From Actinomadura sp. K4S16 (GTDB taxonomy: Bacteria; Actinomycetota; Actinomycetes; Streptosporangiales; Streptosporangiaceae): 64,000 nucleotides of DNA. A program made the position numbers and the translations under genes. The number at the start of each line of letters is the position of its first letter. Positions within the stretch are counted from its first letter, which is position 1. Below are positions 16,161 to 24,726 of this stretch, piece after piece. The notes under the pieces are model-generated. The model saw only the letters and a program-made list of their open reading frames with translations. It did not search any database and was not told the DNA's origin. Location: contig NZ_BDDE01000026.1 of assembly GCF_008327685.1 (NCBI RefSeq), forward strand, positions 62,001 to 126,000. The letters run 5' to 3'.

Positions 16161-18980
16161 TCACCTCGCGGTCAGAGCGTGCTCGGTGGGCGGCAGGACG
16201 TCGCGCAGCTGCCTGCGGGAGGTGATCGACAGCTTCGTGAAGACCTTGCGCAGGTGCCACTCGACCGTGCGCGGGCTGATGAAGAGCCGGGTGCCGATCT
16301 CCGGATTGGTCAACCCCTCCCGCACCAGCAGCGCGATCTGCCGCTCCTGCGGCGTCAGCTCCTCGCTGGACGAGACGTCGACCGCGCGCTTGCGGACGCT
16401 CTCCCCCGTTGCGAGCAGCTCGCGGTGGGCCCGTTCGGCGAACGCCTCCATGCCCATCGCCGCGAACATGTCGTACGCGGTCCGCAGCCGCTCACGCGCC
16501 TCGGCCTGCCTGCGGTTCCGGCGCAGGAACTCTCCGTACAGCAGGTGGGCGCGCGCGAGCTCCGGGCGCAGCTCCGTGCGGCCCAGCCGCTCGACCGCCT
16601 CGCGGTGGAGCTCCTCCGCGGCCGCCCCGTCGCTGAGCAGGGCCCGGGAGCGGGCGAGCACGCCGAGCGCCCAGTCCGTGCCGGACGGCTCCGCGGTGTC
16701 CGCCAGGTCGTCCAGCGCCGCCCGTGCGATCTCGTCCTCACCGGCCCGCACCGCCGCCTCGACCAGTTCGGGCAGCGCCCAGACCGACACCCACAGCTCG
16801 GCCATCCGGGTGCAGACCTGGGCCGCCGCCACCGCCTGCCGGTAGCGGCCGAGACCGTTGTAGAGCACCGCCGCCGCCCACTGGGCGACCGTGACGCCCA
16901 TCAGCTGGCCGCCGGCGCCGACCTCCTCGATCGTGGCGGCGATCAGCGCCTCGGCCTCGGCCTCCCGGCCGCGCAGCGCGTTCAGCCGCAGCTCGACGTG
17001 CGGCGCGATGGGCACCCCGGTCGCCGCGGAGACGTCCTCGATCTCCGCGACGACCGCGGCGGCGGCGGTGAAGTCCCCGGTCCAGGCGATGGCGATCCCG
17101 AGCGAGGTCAGGCAGAACGGCAGCTCGGTCAGGGCGCCGGCGGCGCGCACCCCCTCGACGACCCGGCCGACGAGGACGCGCATCGCCCGGTCGTCCCAGG
17201 CCGCGGCGCTGACGCCGTTGGCCACCCAGCCCCATTTCAGGACCTCGCCCACCGGCAGGTCCGCGAGCGCGGCCAGCGCCCGCCGCAGCGCCGGGGCGGC
17301 GGCTGCACGGCCCTCGGTGACCAGCAGCGCGTAGCCCTCCAGCACGAGGTCGAGGGCGTGCGGGGGGCCCGCCGGGGCCGGAAGCGCCTTCACCGCCTTC
17401 GAGATCGCCATGAGGCTGTCGGAGTGCGCGGCGATCAGCGCCGCGGCGCCCCACGCGATCAGGTAGGTCTCGCGCGCGAGGTCCATGTCGAACGGCTCCA
17501 GCCGCCGCGCGGCCGACAGCAGCAGCGGCGGCGCCTCCTGGTCGAGCCCGGCCGCGAAGGTGATCCGGCTCCTGACCAGGTGCGCCCGGACGCGCTGGAA
17601 CTCGTCGCGGGCGTTGCGGTCGGCGATGTCGGCGAACCGGCGCGCGGTGTCGAGGTCGCCGGCCTGGAGGGTGGCCTCGGCGGCGGCCACCGCGCGCTCG
17701 GCGCGCCGCGACGGGTCGACGGTCAGCGCGACGCACCGCTGCAGGAACGCCGCGGAGGCGGCCAGCCCGCCGCGCGCCTGCGCCCGGTCGGCGGACCGCT
17801 CCAGTTCCGCGGCGACGGACTCGTCCGGCGCGGGCGCCGCGGCCGCGAGGTGCCAGGCGCGGCGGTCGGGGTCGACCTTCGGGTCGGTGACCTCCGCCAG
17901 CGCCAGGTGCACCGCCCGGAGGTCCTCCTTCGACGCCGACCGGTACACCGCCGACCGCACGAGCGGATGGCGGAACGTCACGCGCGCGTCCAGCGACAGC
18001 CATTCCCGCGTGCCGTCGGCGAGCGCCTCCGCCGGCGTCACGCCGAGCCGGGCCGCCGCGCCCCACACCAGGGTGGGGTCGCCGACCGGCTCGGCCGCGG
18101 CGATCAGCAGGAGCAGCCGCGCCTGGTCGGGCAGGCCGCGGATCCGGGCCAGGAAGCTCTGCTCGATCCGGCCGGGCAGCGTGTCCGAGCGCAGGAGACC
18201 GAACCCGCCCGCCATCTGCGTCACGGTCAGCCCGCGCGGCAGCTCCAGCAGGGCCAGCGGGTTGCCCCTGGTCTCGGTGACGATCCGCTCGCGGACGCGC
18301 TGGTCGAGACGCCCGTACGTGACCGAGTCCAGCAGGGCGTGGGCGTCGGCGTCCCGGAGGCCGGCGACCTCCATCTCGGGAAGCCCGAGCAAGTCCTGGG
18401 AGCGCTCCCGCGCTCCGAACAGGAGGACGACCGACTCCGCCAGCAGCCGCCGGGCCACGAAGCCGAGGACCTGCAGCGACGCCTGGTCCACCCACTGAGC
18501 GTCGTCGACCACGCAGAGCAGCGGACGCTCCCCCGACGCGTCCGACAGCAGGCTGAGCACCGCGAGCCCGACCAGGAACCGCTCGGGCGGCGCGTCCGCC
18601 CGGATACCGAACACCGTCTCGAGCGCGGTGCGCTGCGGCGCGGGAAGGTGCGGCAGCCGGTCCAGCAGCGGCGCGCACAACTGGTGCAGCGTGGCGAACG
18701 GCAGCTCCATCTCCGACTCGACGCCGGACGCGCGCAGCACCTGCATGCCCGTCGCCGCCTTCTCCGCGTACCCGAGCAGCGCCGACTTCCCGACTCCCGG
18801 CACGCCGTGCACCACGAGCACGCGGCTCTCGCCGGTGTCGACGGCCGCGAGCAACCGGTCGACGACGGCGCGCTCGGGTTCCCGCCCGAGCAGCGCGGCG
18901 TTCTCCCCGTGGCCCGCGCCGTGCCTGCGTTGTTCCACCGTTACCGCCTTCGTCGCGCGCCCGGACCCGTTCGACCGCAT
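16161..18980 (-). CDS. Large AAA/LuxR-family transcriptional regulator (MalT/LAL type)
   Basis: A 939-residue protein from ATG 18980. The order is a Walker A P-loop GVPGVGKS (59-66), Walker B 'LLCVVDDAQWVD', a winged-helix/AAA lid, then a long TPR-like helical region (about 400-860), and a C-terminal LuxR HTH ('LTPQERQIALLVREGLTNPE...VEWHLRKVF', last 65 residues). This is the LAL architecture: ATP-dependent regulators that bind an inducer via the helical repeats and activate transcription. The length is typical. The upstream extension of the open frame has unrelated codon use and was excluded. Its targets are not evident here. Confidence 0.92.
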   Translation of the reverse strand: MRSNGSGRATKAVTVEQRRHGAGHGENAALLGREPERAVVDRLLAAVDTGESRVLVVHGVPGVGKSALLGYAEKAATGMQVLRASGVESEMELPFATLHQLCAPLLDRLPHLPAPQRTALETVFGIRADAPPERFLVGLAVLSLLSDASGERPLLCVVDDAQWVDQASLQVLGFVARRLLAESVVLLFGARERSQDLLGLPEMEVAGLRDADAHALLDSVTYGRLDQRVRERIVTETRGNPLALLELPRGLTVTQMAGGFGLLRSDTLPGRIEQSFLARIRGLPDQARLLLLIAAAEPVGDPTLVWGAAARLGVTPAEALADGTREWLSLDARVTFRHPLVRSAVYRSASKEDLRAVHLALAEVTDPKVDPDRRAWHLAAAAPAPDESVAAELERSADRAQARGGLAASAAFLQRCVALTVDPSRRAERAVAAAEATLQAGDLDTARRFADIADRNARDEFQRVRAHLVRSRITFAAGLDQEAPPLLLSAARRLEPFDMDLARETYLIAWGAAALIAAHSDSLMAISKAVKALPAPAGPPHALDLVLEGYALLVTEGRAAAAPALRRALAALADLPVGEVLKWGWVANGVSAAAWDDRAMRVLVGRVVEGVRAAGALTELPFCLTSLGIAIAWTGDFTAAAAVVAEIEDVSAATGVPIAPHVELRLNALRGREAEAEALIAATIEEVGAGGQLMGVTVAQWAAAVLYNGLGRYRQAVAAAQVCTRMAELWVSVWALPELVEAAVRAGEDEIARAALDDLADTAEPSGTDWALGVLARSRALLSDGAAAEELHREAVERLGRTELRPELARAHLLYGEFLRRNRRQAEARERLRTAYDMFAAMGMEAFAERAHRELLATGESVRKRAVDVSSSEELTPQERQIALLVREGLTNPEIGTRLFISPRTVEWHLRKVFTKLSITSRRQLRDVLPPTEHALTAR

Positions 18981-19323
18981 ATCGGGACGCCTTATCGTGA
19001 CCCAGAATGGTCGCCCGCACCAATTCCACGAGCCCAGGGTCGGCGGCCCCTGGGGCGGCCCCGGGGCGAGCGCGCCGACCGCCCGGCCGTCGTCGGCCGG
19101 TCCTGCGGCCGCACTGAACCGGGCGGCTCCTCGCCGCCGACGGTACCCGCAGGTCATGGGCGATGCCAGCCCCGCGGCGCCGCCCGATCCGCGAAGAAAC
19201 GGACCACGGCGAAGGCGTCGGCGACCGGCGCCGCTCGGCCCGGTCACCGGCGCGCGGAACGCCGGTGCGTAGGCGCCGAACGCGTCCGCCATGGTCTTCC
19301 TGGCTGGGGCTATGCCCGGCCGG
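18981..19323. other. Intergenic region upstream of the LAL regulator
   Basis: This 343-base gap lies between the start of the LAL regulator and the 3' end of the WhiB gene. It should contain the LAL promoter. The first 40 bases upstream of 18980 are the AT-richest part. I see no gene with acceptable codon use and no clear repeat. Confidence 0.35.
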
Positions 19324-19626
19324 TCATGCGGCATCGGCTTCCCGGGCGCGAAGGTGAGCAGGGTCGTCCGTGGGACGGGACGCCCTCCGGGCCGCTCGGA
19401 GGCGGCGGCGCTCGGCCGGGGTGGTACCGGCCCAGATGCCATGCGGCTCGCCCGTGGTCAGGGCCCATTCAAGGCAGCGGCTCCTGGCGGGGCAGGCGGC
19501 GCAGAGCCGGCGGATCGCCGCGATCTGTGTCGCGTAGACGTTCTCCTCCGCCACGGGGAAGAACAGCTCGGGATCGAGCGATCGGCATGCCGCCGCCTCC
19601 TCCCAGTTCAGGGTGGTCTTGCTCAT
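19324..19626 (-). CDS. WhiB-family iron-sulfur transcription regulator
   Basis: A 100-residue protein from ATG 19626. Four cysteines at positions 14, 42, 45 and 51 (C-X27-C-X2-C-X5-C) would hold a [4Fe-4S] cluster. 'GIWAG' near residues 64-68 is the beta-turn that contacts the principal sigma factor, and an Arg-rich C-terminus would bind DNA. WhiB-like proteins sense redox or nitric oxide and partner with region 4 of the housekeeping sigma factor. It is monocistronic. Confidence 0.93.
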   Translation of the reverse strand: MSKTTLNWEEAAACRSLDPELFFPVAEENVYATQIAAIRRLCAACPARSRCLEWALTTGEPHGIWAGTTPAERRRLRAARRASRPTDDPAHLRAREADAA

Positions 19627-19890
19627 GGCCGCACCCGCGCGGGAAGAGGCCGTCCGGCGCGGCCTGTGCCGGTGCCGTCGTTGGTCGTCACTGTCCCTCC
19701 AGTCACGCCGTTCACCGGGGGTCCGTCGCCGCCCGGTCACCAGCCAGAGACAGCCGATCCGCCTCGCCTGTGACAGCTCCAGCGGAAATCGCGCGTTCGT
19801 CCGCATCTGCGCGAGGCCTGTCACGGATCAGGGAGCTGACCGGTCTTTCCAGGAGACCGATCCCGCCATTCCGCGAATGGAGCGCAGGAC

Positions 19891-20133
19891 ATGCCATCCC
19901 CCACGCAGGACGACAAGCTCAGCTTCGAGCAGGACATCAAGCCCTTGTTCCGGACGAAGGACCGCAACGCGATGCTGAGCTACTTCGACCTGTTCGACCA
20001 CGCCGATGTCGCCAAGCACGCCGACGCCATCATGGTCTCCCTGGTGGCCGGCGACATGCCCTGCGACGGCACGTGGCCCGAGGCGGACGTGGAGAAGCTC
20101 CAGCGCTGGATCGACATGGGCAGGCCCGCTTAG
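19891..20133 (+). CDS. Small conserved protein of unknown function
   Basis: An 80-residue protein with ATG at 19891 behind an AGGA. It contains the pattern 'DIKPLFRTKDRNAML' followed by 'MPCDGTWP' and 'LQRWIDMG'. I recognise this as a widely distributed small actinobacterial and proteobacterial family whose spacing recalls a cytochrome-c-like helix pair without a haem-binding CXXCH. It has a single Cys. No signal peptide or membrane helix is present. The biochemical role is unknown. Confidence 0.8.
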   Translation: MPSPTQDDKLSFEQDIKPLFRTKDRNAMLSYFDLFDHADVAKHADAIMVSLVAGDMPCDGTWPEADVEKLQRWIDMGRPA

Positions 20134-20175
20134 GACCGGTCAGCGGCGAGGGCGTGTTCCGCCTCGGCGGACGGG

Positions 20176-21207
20176 TCAGGGAACCTTGCCGAGGGAGCCG
20201 TGATCGCGGATCGCGGCGCAGGAGCGGGCGGCCATGGCGAGGAACATCTCGTCGCCGCGTTCGGTGGGAGTTCCGTAGGCGCAGCCGAGCACGGTGATCA
20301 GTGGGCCTTGAAGGAAGGCGAAGGCGTAGTCGTCCCAGCACTGCTCCAGGGAGTAGCCGGTGACGCCGTGGCCGACCAGAGCGCGATGGTAGGCGGCGAC
20401 CAGATCGCGCTCGTGGGTCCGGCGGTCGGCGACGGTGAGGCCGGTTCCCAGGAAGTAGGCGAGATCGCGGGCGGGCAGGCCGACGGTGAGGGTCTGCCAG
20501 TCGACCGCGGCGACCCCGGTTCCGCCGCCGGCCGCGAAGATGATGTTGTCGAGCCGGTAGTCGCCGTGGACGAGGGCGAAGCGCTCCGGCCGCGCCGTGA
20601 TCCACCGTCCGGCGTGGACGGCGACAGACCGCAGGGTCGCCCTGTCCTCGGCGGACAGCCGGTCCGCGAACCGTTCGATGAAGATCTCGGTGGCCGGGGC
20701 CAGCGCGCCGGTCACCCCTTCGCCGTCCTCCGGGCCGGTGCGGTGCAGCCAGTCCAGCTCCAGCAGGGCCGGGTCGCACCAGCGCGGGCCGTGCAGTCCG
20801 GCCAGGTTGACCACGCAGTCCAGCGCCTCTGCGGCGGTGCAACCGGCGAGCTGGTCGCCCTGCGTACCGGGGTGCAGGTCCTCCAGGAGCAGGACGAAAT
20901 CGGTGGCGTCCTCGGTGAGCGTCCCGTACCGGCAGGCCGGGGTGCGCACGGCCACCGTGGAGGCCAGGTCGAGGTAGAACCGCGTCTCCGTCCGGTAGAT
21001 GCCCTTGAGCATCTCCCGTGTGGCCTGGTCGGCCGCCGGGAGTTTGGCCACCAGCCGCGCCGGCACTCCGTCCCCGGTCAGTTCGCCCCGGAAGCAGCCG
21101 CTCATCTGCCCCGTCCCGACCGGCCGCCACCGGACGCCGGTCACCGTCGCACCGAGCACTTCGCTCAGCCAGGCGGCGTTCAGCCGAGCCGGTTCGGCGT
21201 CACTCAC
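20176..21207 (-). CDS. Aminoglycoside/choline/ecdysteroid-kinase-like phosphotransferase
   Basis: A 343-residue protein with the APH-type kinase fold. 'VAKLP' lies near residue 54, the Brenner catalytic motif is HGDYRLDN (214-221) and the metal-binding Asp is in 'VDWQ' (236). The sequence around 'LLLEDL' (106-111) favours the CHK/ecdysteroid-kinase branch, which phosphorylates hydroxyl groups of small molecules. It overlaps the upstream LLM gene by four bases and follows the SDR, forming a three-gene minus-strand operon probably controlled by the divergent TetR regulator. The substrate is unknown. Confidence 0.85.
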   Translation of the reverse strand: MSDAEPARLNAAWLSEVLGATVTGVRWRPVGTGQMSGCFRGELTGDGVPARLVAKLPAADQATREMLKGIYRTETRFYLDLASTVAVRTPACRYGTLTEDATDFVLLLEDLHPGTQGDQLAGCTAAEALDCVVNLAGLHGPRWCDPALLELDWLHRTGPEDGEGVTGALAPATEIFIERFADRLSAEDRATLRSVAVHAGRWITARPERFALVHGDYRLDNIIFAAGGGTGVAAVDWQTLTVGLPARDLAYFLGTGLTVADRRTHERDLVAAYHRALVGHGVTGYSLEQCWDDYAFAFLQGPLITVLGCAYGTPTERGDEMFLAMAARSCAAIRDHGSLGKVP

Positions 21208-22297
21208 GAGTCGCCCGCACGGGTGCGGCCGGGGTTGCGAGGCAGTCCGTCGAACCGGTCAGCGGGTCGCACCGCCCGGTAGGCGTCGATGACCGGGGCC
21301 AGTTCGGCGGGGGTCGCTCCGTGCAGGACGACGCTGTCGGCACCGGCGTCGAACTGGTCGAGGACGCGTCGCGCGCACCGTTCGGGAGAGCCGGTCGCCG
21401 CCGCGTCCAGCCACTCCTGGGGAAGCAGTTCGGCCAGGCGGCGGAGTTCGTCCGGCGTGGCGAGCGCGTCGAAGGCGCCAGGGTAGCCGTCGACCAGGTC
21501 ATCGGCGCGGAAACGGGCCAGGTCGGCCGGATCCCAGCCGTTGACCCGGACCAGCAGGTCCCCGTAACCCTGCAGGTAGGTGGCCAGGCGGCCGGCGAGC
21601 TTGCGCAGGCGGGCCTCCTCGTCCAGATGGTCGCCGACCGTGGCCAGGACCGACCACACCCGCACGGAGGCGGGGTCGCGGCCCGCCTCGGCGGCGCCCC
21701 GGCGGATCGCGGAGACCGCACAGGCCAGGGTCTCGTCGGTGAAGAAGGTGTGCAGGACGACCCCGTCGGCGACCGGCCCGCGAACTCCAGCGTGCGCCCG
21801 CCCATCGCCATGAGCATGACCGGGATGTCTTCGCGGAAGGCCGGGTCCTGGTTGAGGTACGGGTAGTTCCCGGCGGGACCGTCGTGCCCGACGACCGCCT
21901 CTCCCCGCCACAGCCGGCGCATGATGCCGATGAAGTCGTCCAGCTGGGCCTGGGTGACACGGGGCAGGCCCATCACGTCGAAGAGCATGTCGAAGCCCCG
22001 GCCCAGGCCGAGCGCGAACCGCCCGCCGGTCATCCGGTGCATCGTCGTGGCGAACGTCGCGGTGACCAGGGGATGGCGGGTGTTGTGGTTGGTCGCCGCG
22101 GTGGCGATGCCGATCCGGGTGCCGGCCGCCGCCGCGGCTCCCGCCAGGACCGCCGCGTCCTTGGTGTTGAAGCGCTCCGACAGGAACACCGAGCCGAGCC
22201 CCAGCGCCTCGGCCTCGGCGACCTCGCCGAGCAGGTCACGCGGGGCTCCCGAATGCCCGGCCAGTCCATAGAACCCGAGCTCTGGCAGATCGTCCAC
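21204..22297 (-). pseudogene. LLM-class F420/flavin oxidoreductase interrupted by a frameshift
   Basis: The gene starts at GTG 22297 behind GGAGGAGG. The first half reads as a bacterial luciferase-like barrel ('LGFYGLAGH', 'NTKDAAVLAGA', 'GRFALGLGRG', 'IPVMLMAMGG'). Near 21773 the frame shifts by one base. The continuation 'VADGVVLHTFFTDETLA...' to the end lies in the next frame. Restoring one G (CGGTC to CGGGTC) regenerates the expected 'AGRVADG'. Both halves are otherwise well conserved, so this is a recent mutation or a sequencing error. Intact, it would be about 364 residues and reduce or oxidise a substrate with F420 or FMN. It is the middle gene of the TetR-linked operon. Confidence 0.85.
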
Positions 22298-22339
22298 GAG
22301 GCCTCCTCCGCCCGCACCGGGCTCGACCGTACCCGAATT

Positions 22340-22351
22340 GGACACCTGTCC
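22340..22351. promoter_or_regulatory. Putative TetR operator (GGACA-N2-TGTCC)
   Basis: GGACACCTGTCC lies 43 bases upstream of the LLM start, between the SDR and LLM genes. The arms match the two sites at the TetR/SDR divergent promoter exactly, which suggests a second point of control within the operon. Confidence 0.55.
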
Positions 22352-22382
22352 GAAAGGCTGTCCAGATGCGGGACGCCCTCAC

Positions 22383-23123
22383 TCAGCCCTGGCGAGCGGG
22401 CCGGATGGTCAGGTCCCCGATCTCGACGTCATCGGGCTGGTCGATCACGAAGGCGATGGCCCGGGCCACCGCCACGGGGTCGATGCCGAGATCGGCCATG
22501 TTCCGCCTGGCCTGCTCGCGCAGGGCCGGGTCGTCGACGGCGTTGTCCACGAACTCGGTGCGGACGTACCCCGGGGAGATCGACGTCGTCCGCAGGACCC
22601 CGTCGGTGCTCTCCTGCCGCAGGCCCTCCATAAGGGTGCGTACCGCGTTCTTCGTCCCGGCGTACACCGCCTGGGTGGGAACGATCTTCAGGCCGGAGGT
22701 GGAGACGACGGTGACAAGATGGCCACCGCCCTGGCGGCGGAACACCGGCAGGGCCGCGGCGATCCCGTGCAGGACGCCCTTGACGTTCACGTCGACCATC
22801 GCCGCCCAGCCCTCGACGTCCAGGTCGGCGACGGGGCTGATCTTGCTGATCCCGGCGTTGCCGACCAGGACGTCCAGCCGGCCGAAGCGCTCGACCGCTA
22901 GGGAGACGAGCGACCGGAGGTCCTCGGGGTCGGTGACGTCCACGCGCGTGGCGGCGGCCTCCCCGCCGGCGGCCTTGATCTCGGCGGCCAGCCGGTCCAG
23001 CCTCTCGGTGCGGCGGGCGCCGAGGACGACGGCCGCACCCAGCGAGGCGAGGTGGCGAGCCGTCGCCTCACCGATTCCGCTGCTGGCGCCCGTGATGGCG
23101 ATGACCTTGCCTTGAACGGTCAT
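22383..23123 (-). CDS. Short-chain dehydrogenase/reductase, TetR-linked
   Basis: A 246-residue classical SDR from ATG 23123 with GGAGG eleven bases upstream. The motifs are TGASSGIG (11-18), 'GARRTERLD', 'VGNAG' near 87 and Y-X3-K (YAGTK) near 151-155. Length and spacing are standard, and the basic residues after the second strand suggest NADPH use. It is the first gene of the SDR-LLM-phosphotransferase operon, divergent from the TetR gene across a 27-base gap containing an operator. This pairing usually marks detoxification of a small electrophile or ketone that is also the TetR ligand (inference). Confidence 0.88.
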   Translation of the reverse strand: MTVQGKVIAITGASSGIGEATARHLASLGAAVVLGARRTERLDRLAAEIKAAGGEAAATRVDVTDPEDLRSLVSLAVERFGRLDVLVGNAGISKISPVADLDVEGWAAMVDVNVKGVLHGIAAALPVFRRQGGGHLVTVVSTSGLKIVPTQAVYAGTKNAVRTLMEGLRQESTDGVLRTTSISPGYVRTEFVDNAVDDPALREQARRNMADLGIDPVAVARAIAFVIDQPDDVEIGDLTIRPARQG

Positions 23124-23144
23124 GACGAACCTCCAACTAGAATG

Positions 23145-23156
23145 GGACACATGTCC
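23145..23156. promoter_or_regulatory. TetR operator 1
   Basis: GGACACATGTCC, inverted arms GGACA/TGTCC, overlaps the probable TetR start codon and sits directly upstream of the divergent SDR. It is 33 bases (three helical turns) from the next copy. Confidence 0.7.
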
Positions 23157-23753
23157 GGTTACGACGACCACCATAGCGGACACGTGTCCGCTTCTGCTCA
23201 GAGCCGTGGATCGCGACGTGCGGACGCGCAGCGGAACCGGGAGCGGATCCTCCAGGCGGCCCGCGATCTCGTCCACGAGCCGGGAGAGCTGAAGCTCAAC
23301 GCGGTCGCCAAGGCCTGCGGCATCGGGCAGGGCACGCTGTACCGGCATTTCCCGACACGCGAGGACCTCCTCGCCGAGGTCTACCGCCGGGAGGTGGAAG
23401 AGCTGGTGGCCGAGGCTCCGCGGCTGCTGGCGACCCACCAGCCGCTCGACGCGCTGGCGGCATGGTTCGACCGGGTGGCCGCCTACGCCCGGGTCAAGCG
23501 CGACATATTCGCCGCCGTCGAGGCGGCGACGTGGCAGGACCTCACCGCCCACAGCCTCGGCCCGATCGGTGAGGCGGTGGAACTACTGCTGGCCGCGGGC
23601 CGCTCGGCCGGCAGCGTCCGCGCCGACGCCGAAGCACGCGACGTCATCGTGCTCATCAGCTGGCTGTCCCGACTGGACGACACCGAACTCGACGCGCGAG
23701 CACCACGGCTGCTGTCGATCCTCGTAGACGGCCTCCGCACCCCCCGCCCCTGA
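23151..23753 (+). CDS. TetR/AcrR-family transcriptional repressor
   Basis: About 200 residues. The N-terminal HTH is clear ('RERILQAARDLV...NAVAKACGIGQGTLYRHFPTREDL'), followed by a helical ligand-binding domain without further recognisable motifs. The start is ambiguous: ATG 23142, ATG 23151 or GTG 23184. The first two lie in or beside operator 1 and the third inside operator 2. No good ribosome site precedes any of them, so the message may be leaderless. The regulator almost certainly represses itself and the divergent SDR operon. Confidence 0.9.
   Translation: MSGYDDHHSGHVSASAQSRGSRRADAQRNRERILQAARDLVHEPGELKLNAVAKACGIGQGTLYRHFPTREDLLAEVYRREVEELVAEAPRLLATHQPLDALAAWFDRVAAYARVKRDIFAAVEAATWQDLTAHSLGPIGEAVELLLAAGRSAGSVRADAEARDVIVLISWLSRLDDTELDARAPRLLSILVDGLRTPRP
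23178..23189. promoter_or_regulatory. TetR operator 2
   Basis: GGACACGTGTCC is a perfect 12-base palindrome (14 bases, CGGACACGTGTCCG, at 23177-23190). It lies within the 5' part of the TetR reading frame, three helical turns from operator 1, which suits cooperative binding of two dimers. Confidence 0.7.
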
Positions 23754-23996
23754 ACCGGACGCACCGCGAGCGGGTACTCACTCCAATGCTCGGAACCCGC
23801 ACCGAAGCCTGCAATGGACCCATGCCATCGCCCGGGACGAGGGAGTAGGCGACTCCCCGCCGGTGAGCGGCCCCGCCCCCCTCGATCACGGCGGGGACCA
23901 GTTCCGTGCAGGTCCCTCCCGCTGCGGCCAGGTCCACGGGCGCCCGTGCGGCGGGGCGGCAGGCCGATGAAGCGGCAGGCCGGTGGGGCGATGGGG

Positions 23997-24359
23997 TCAG
24001 AAATCGCGGGTGCGCAGCACGCCTTCGAGCGGGGCGGGGATGGGGAGGTCCTCCCCGAGAGCGACCGAGAGGATGTGGGCGTAGTCGTCGCCGCGCGGCT
24101 CGGTGAAGATCACGGCCTTGCCGTCCAGGCGGTCGATCAGCAGGTAAAGCGGGATGTCGGCGGCGGCGTAGCCGCGCCGCTCGGGCCCGCGGTCCTGTTC
24201 GGCGCCCTTGCGCTCCCGCCGACTCCCGGACGTCACCTCCAGGACCATCGCCACCCCATCGGGTTTGCTGTGCCACTCGCGTCCCGCGAACGCGCCCTTG
24301 GGTTGCGGCGTGGCATACCCGTAAGGGCCCGGCCGTCGCGCGACGATCGGGTCTCTCAT
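23997..24359 (-). pseudogene. Uma2-family (DUF820) nuclease-like protein, N-terminally truncated
   Basis: The 120-residue reading matches only the C-terminal half of Uma2/DUF820 proteins: 'LEVTSGSRRER', then 'YAAADIPLYLLIDRLDGKAVIFTEP' and 'LGEDLPIPAPLEGVL'. The family normally has about 190 residues and a restriction-endonuclease-like core. The N-terminal segment carrying the first part of the active site is absent, and the frame begins ten bases beyond the end of the DUF397 gene. Insertion of the XRE/DUF397 block or a deletion probably removed it. A short functional product is possible but unlikely. Confidence 0.6.
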
Positions 24360-24369
24360 CTGGCCGGTC

Positions 24370-24726
24370 TCAGGTCAGGTCGAGGTGCCCGCCCTTGACC
24401 TTGCCCGCGAACACCTCCCACGCGGCGGCACCGAAGACCAGCTTCGGCCCGTCCGGGTCTTTGGAGTCCCGCACCGCCACCCCGGACGCCAGATCCGCCA
24501 CCTCGATGCATTGGCCTCCGGTATCGGCGCTCCATGTGCTCTTACGCCATTCAGTCGAGATCGCCTTTATAGGCGCTAGCTCGACGCACTGGTCTCCGGT
24601 ATCGGTGCTGTAGCTGCTCTTCCGCCACTTTGAAGGAACCGACTTAACCTCAACACACTGCCCTCGAGCTTCACCACCGTGGCGCCAGGCCAACCTTTGC
24701 ATGGCCTGCGAGTCCTGTGCGCTCAT
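24370..24726 (-). CDS. DUF397 protein with internal repeats, partner of the XRE regulator
   Basis: A 118-residue protein whose ATG overlaps the stop of the XRE gene (ATGA). It contains the DUF397 signature more than once: 'WRKSSYSTDTGDQCVELA' and 'WRKSTWSADTGGQCIEVA', plus a degenerate leading copy 'WRHGGEARGQCVEV'. A C-terminal 'VRDSKDPDGPKLVF' and 'WEVFAG' complete the last unit. DUF397 proteins usually carry one unit of about 60 residues and pair with XRE/DUF5753 regulators (WhiJ/BldB-type modules in Streptomyces), where they modulate the regulator. The base composition here is lower in GC than in the flanks, consistent with transfer. Confidence 0.9.
   Translation of the reverse strand: MSAQDSQAMQRLAWRHGGEARGQCVEVKSVPSKWRKSSYSTDTGDQCVELAPIKAISTEWRKSTWSADTGGQCIEVADLASGVAVRDSKDPDGPKLVFGAAAWEVFAGKVKGGHLDLT

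Noticed and set aside
18981..19442. N-terminal extension of the LAL regulator by 154 residues.
   Set aside because: Codon use and composition differ from the regulator, and the P-loop is already at the family position with the 18980 start.
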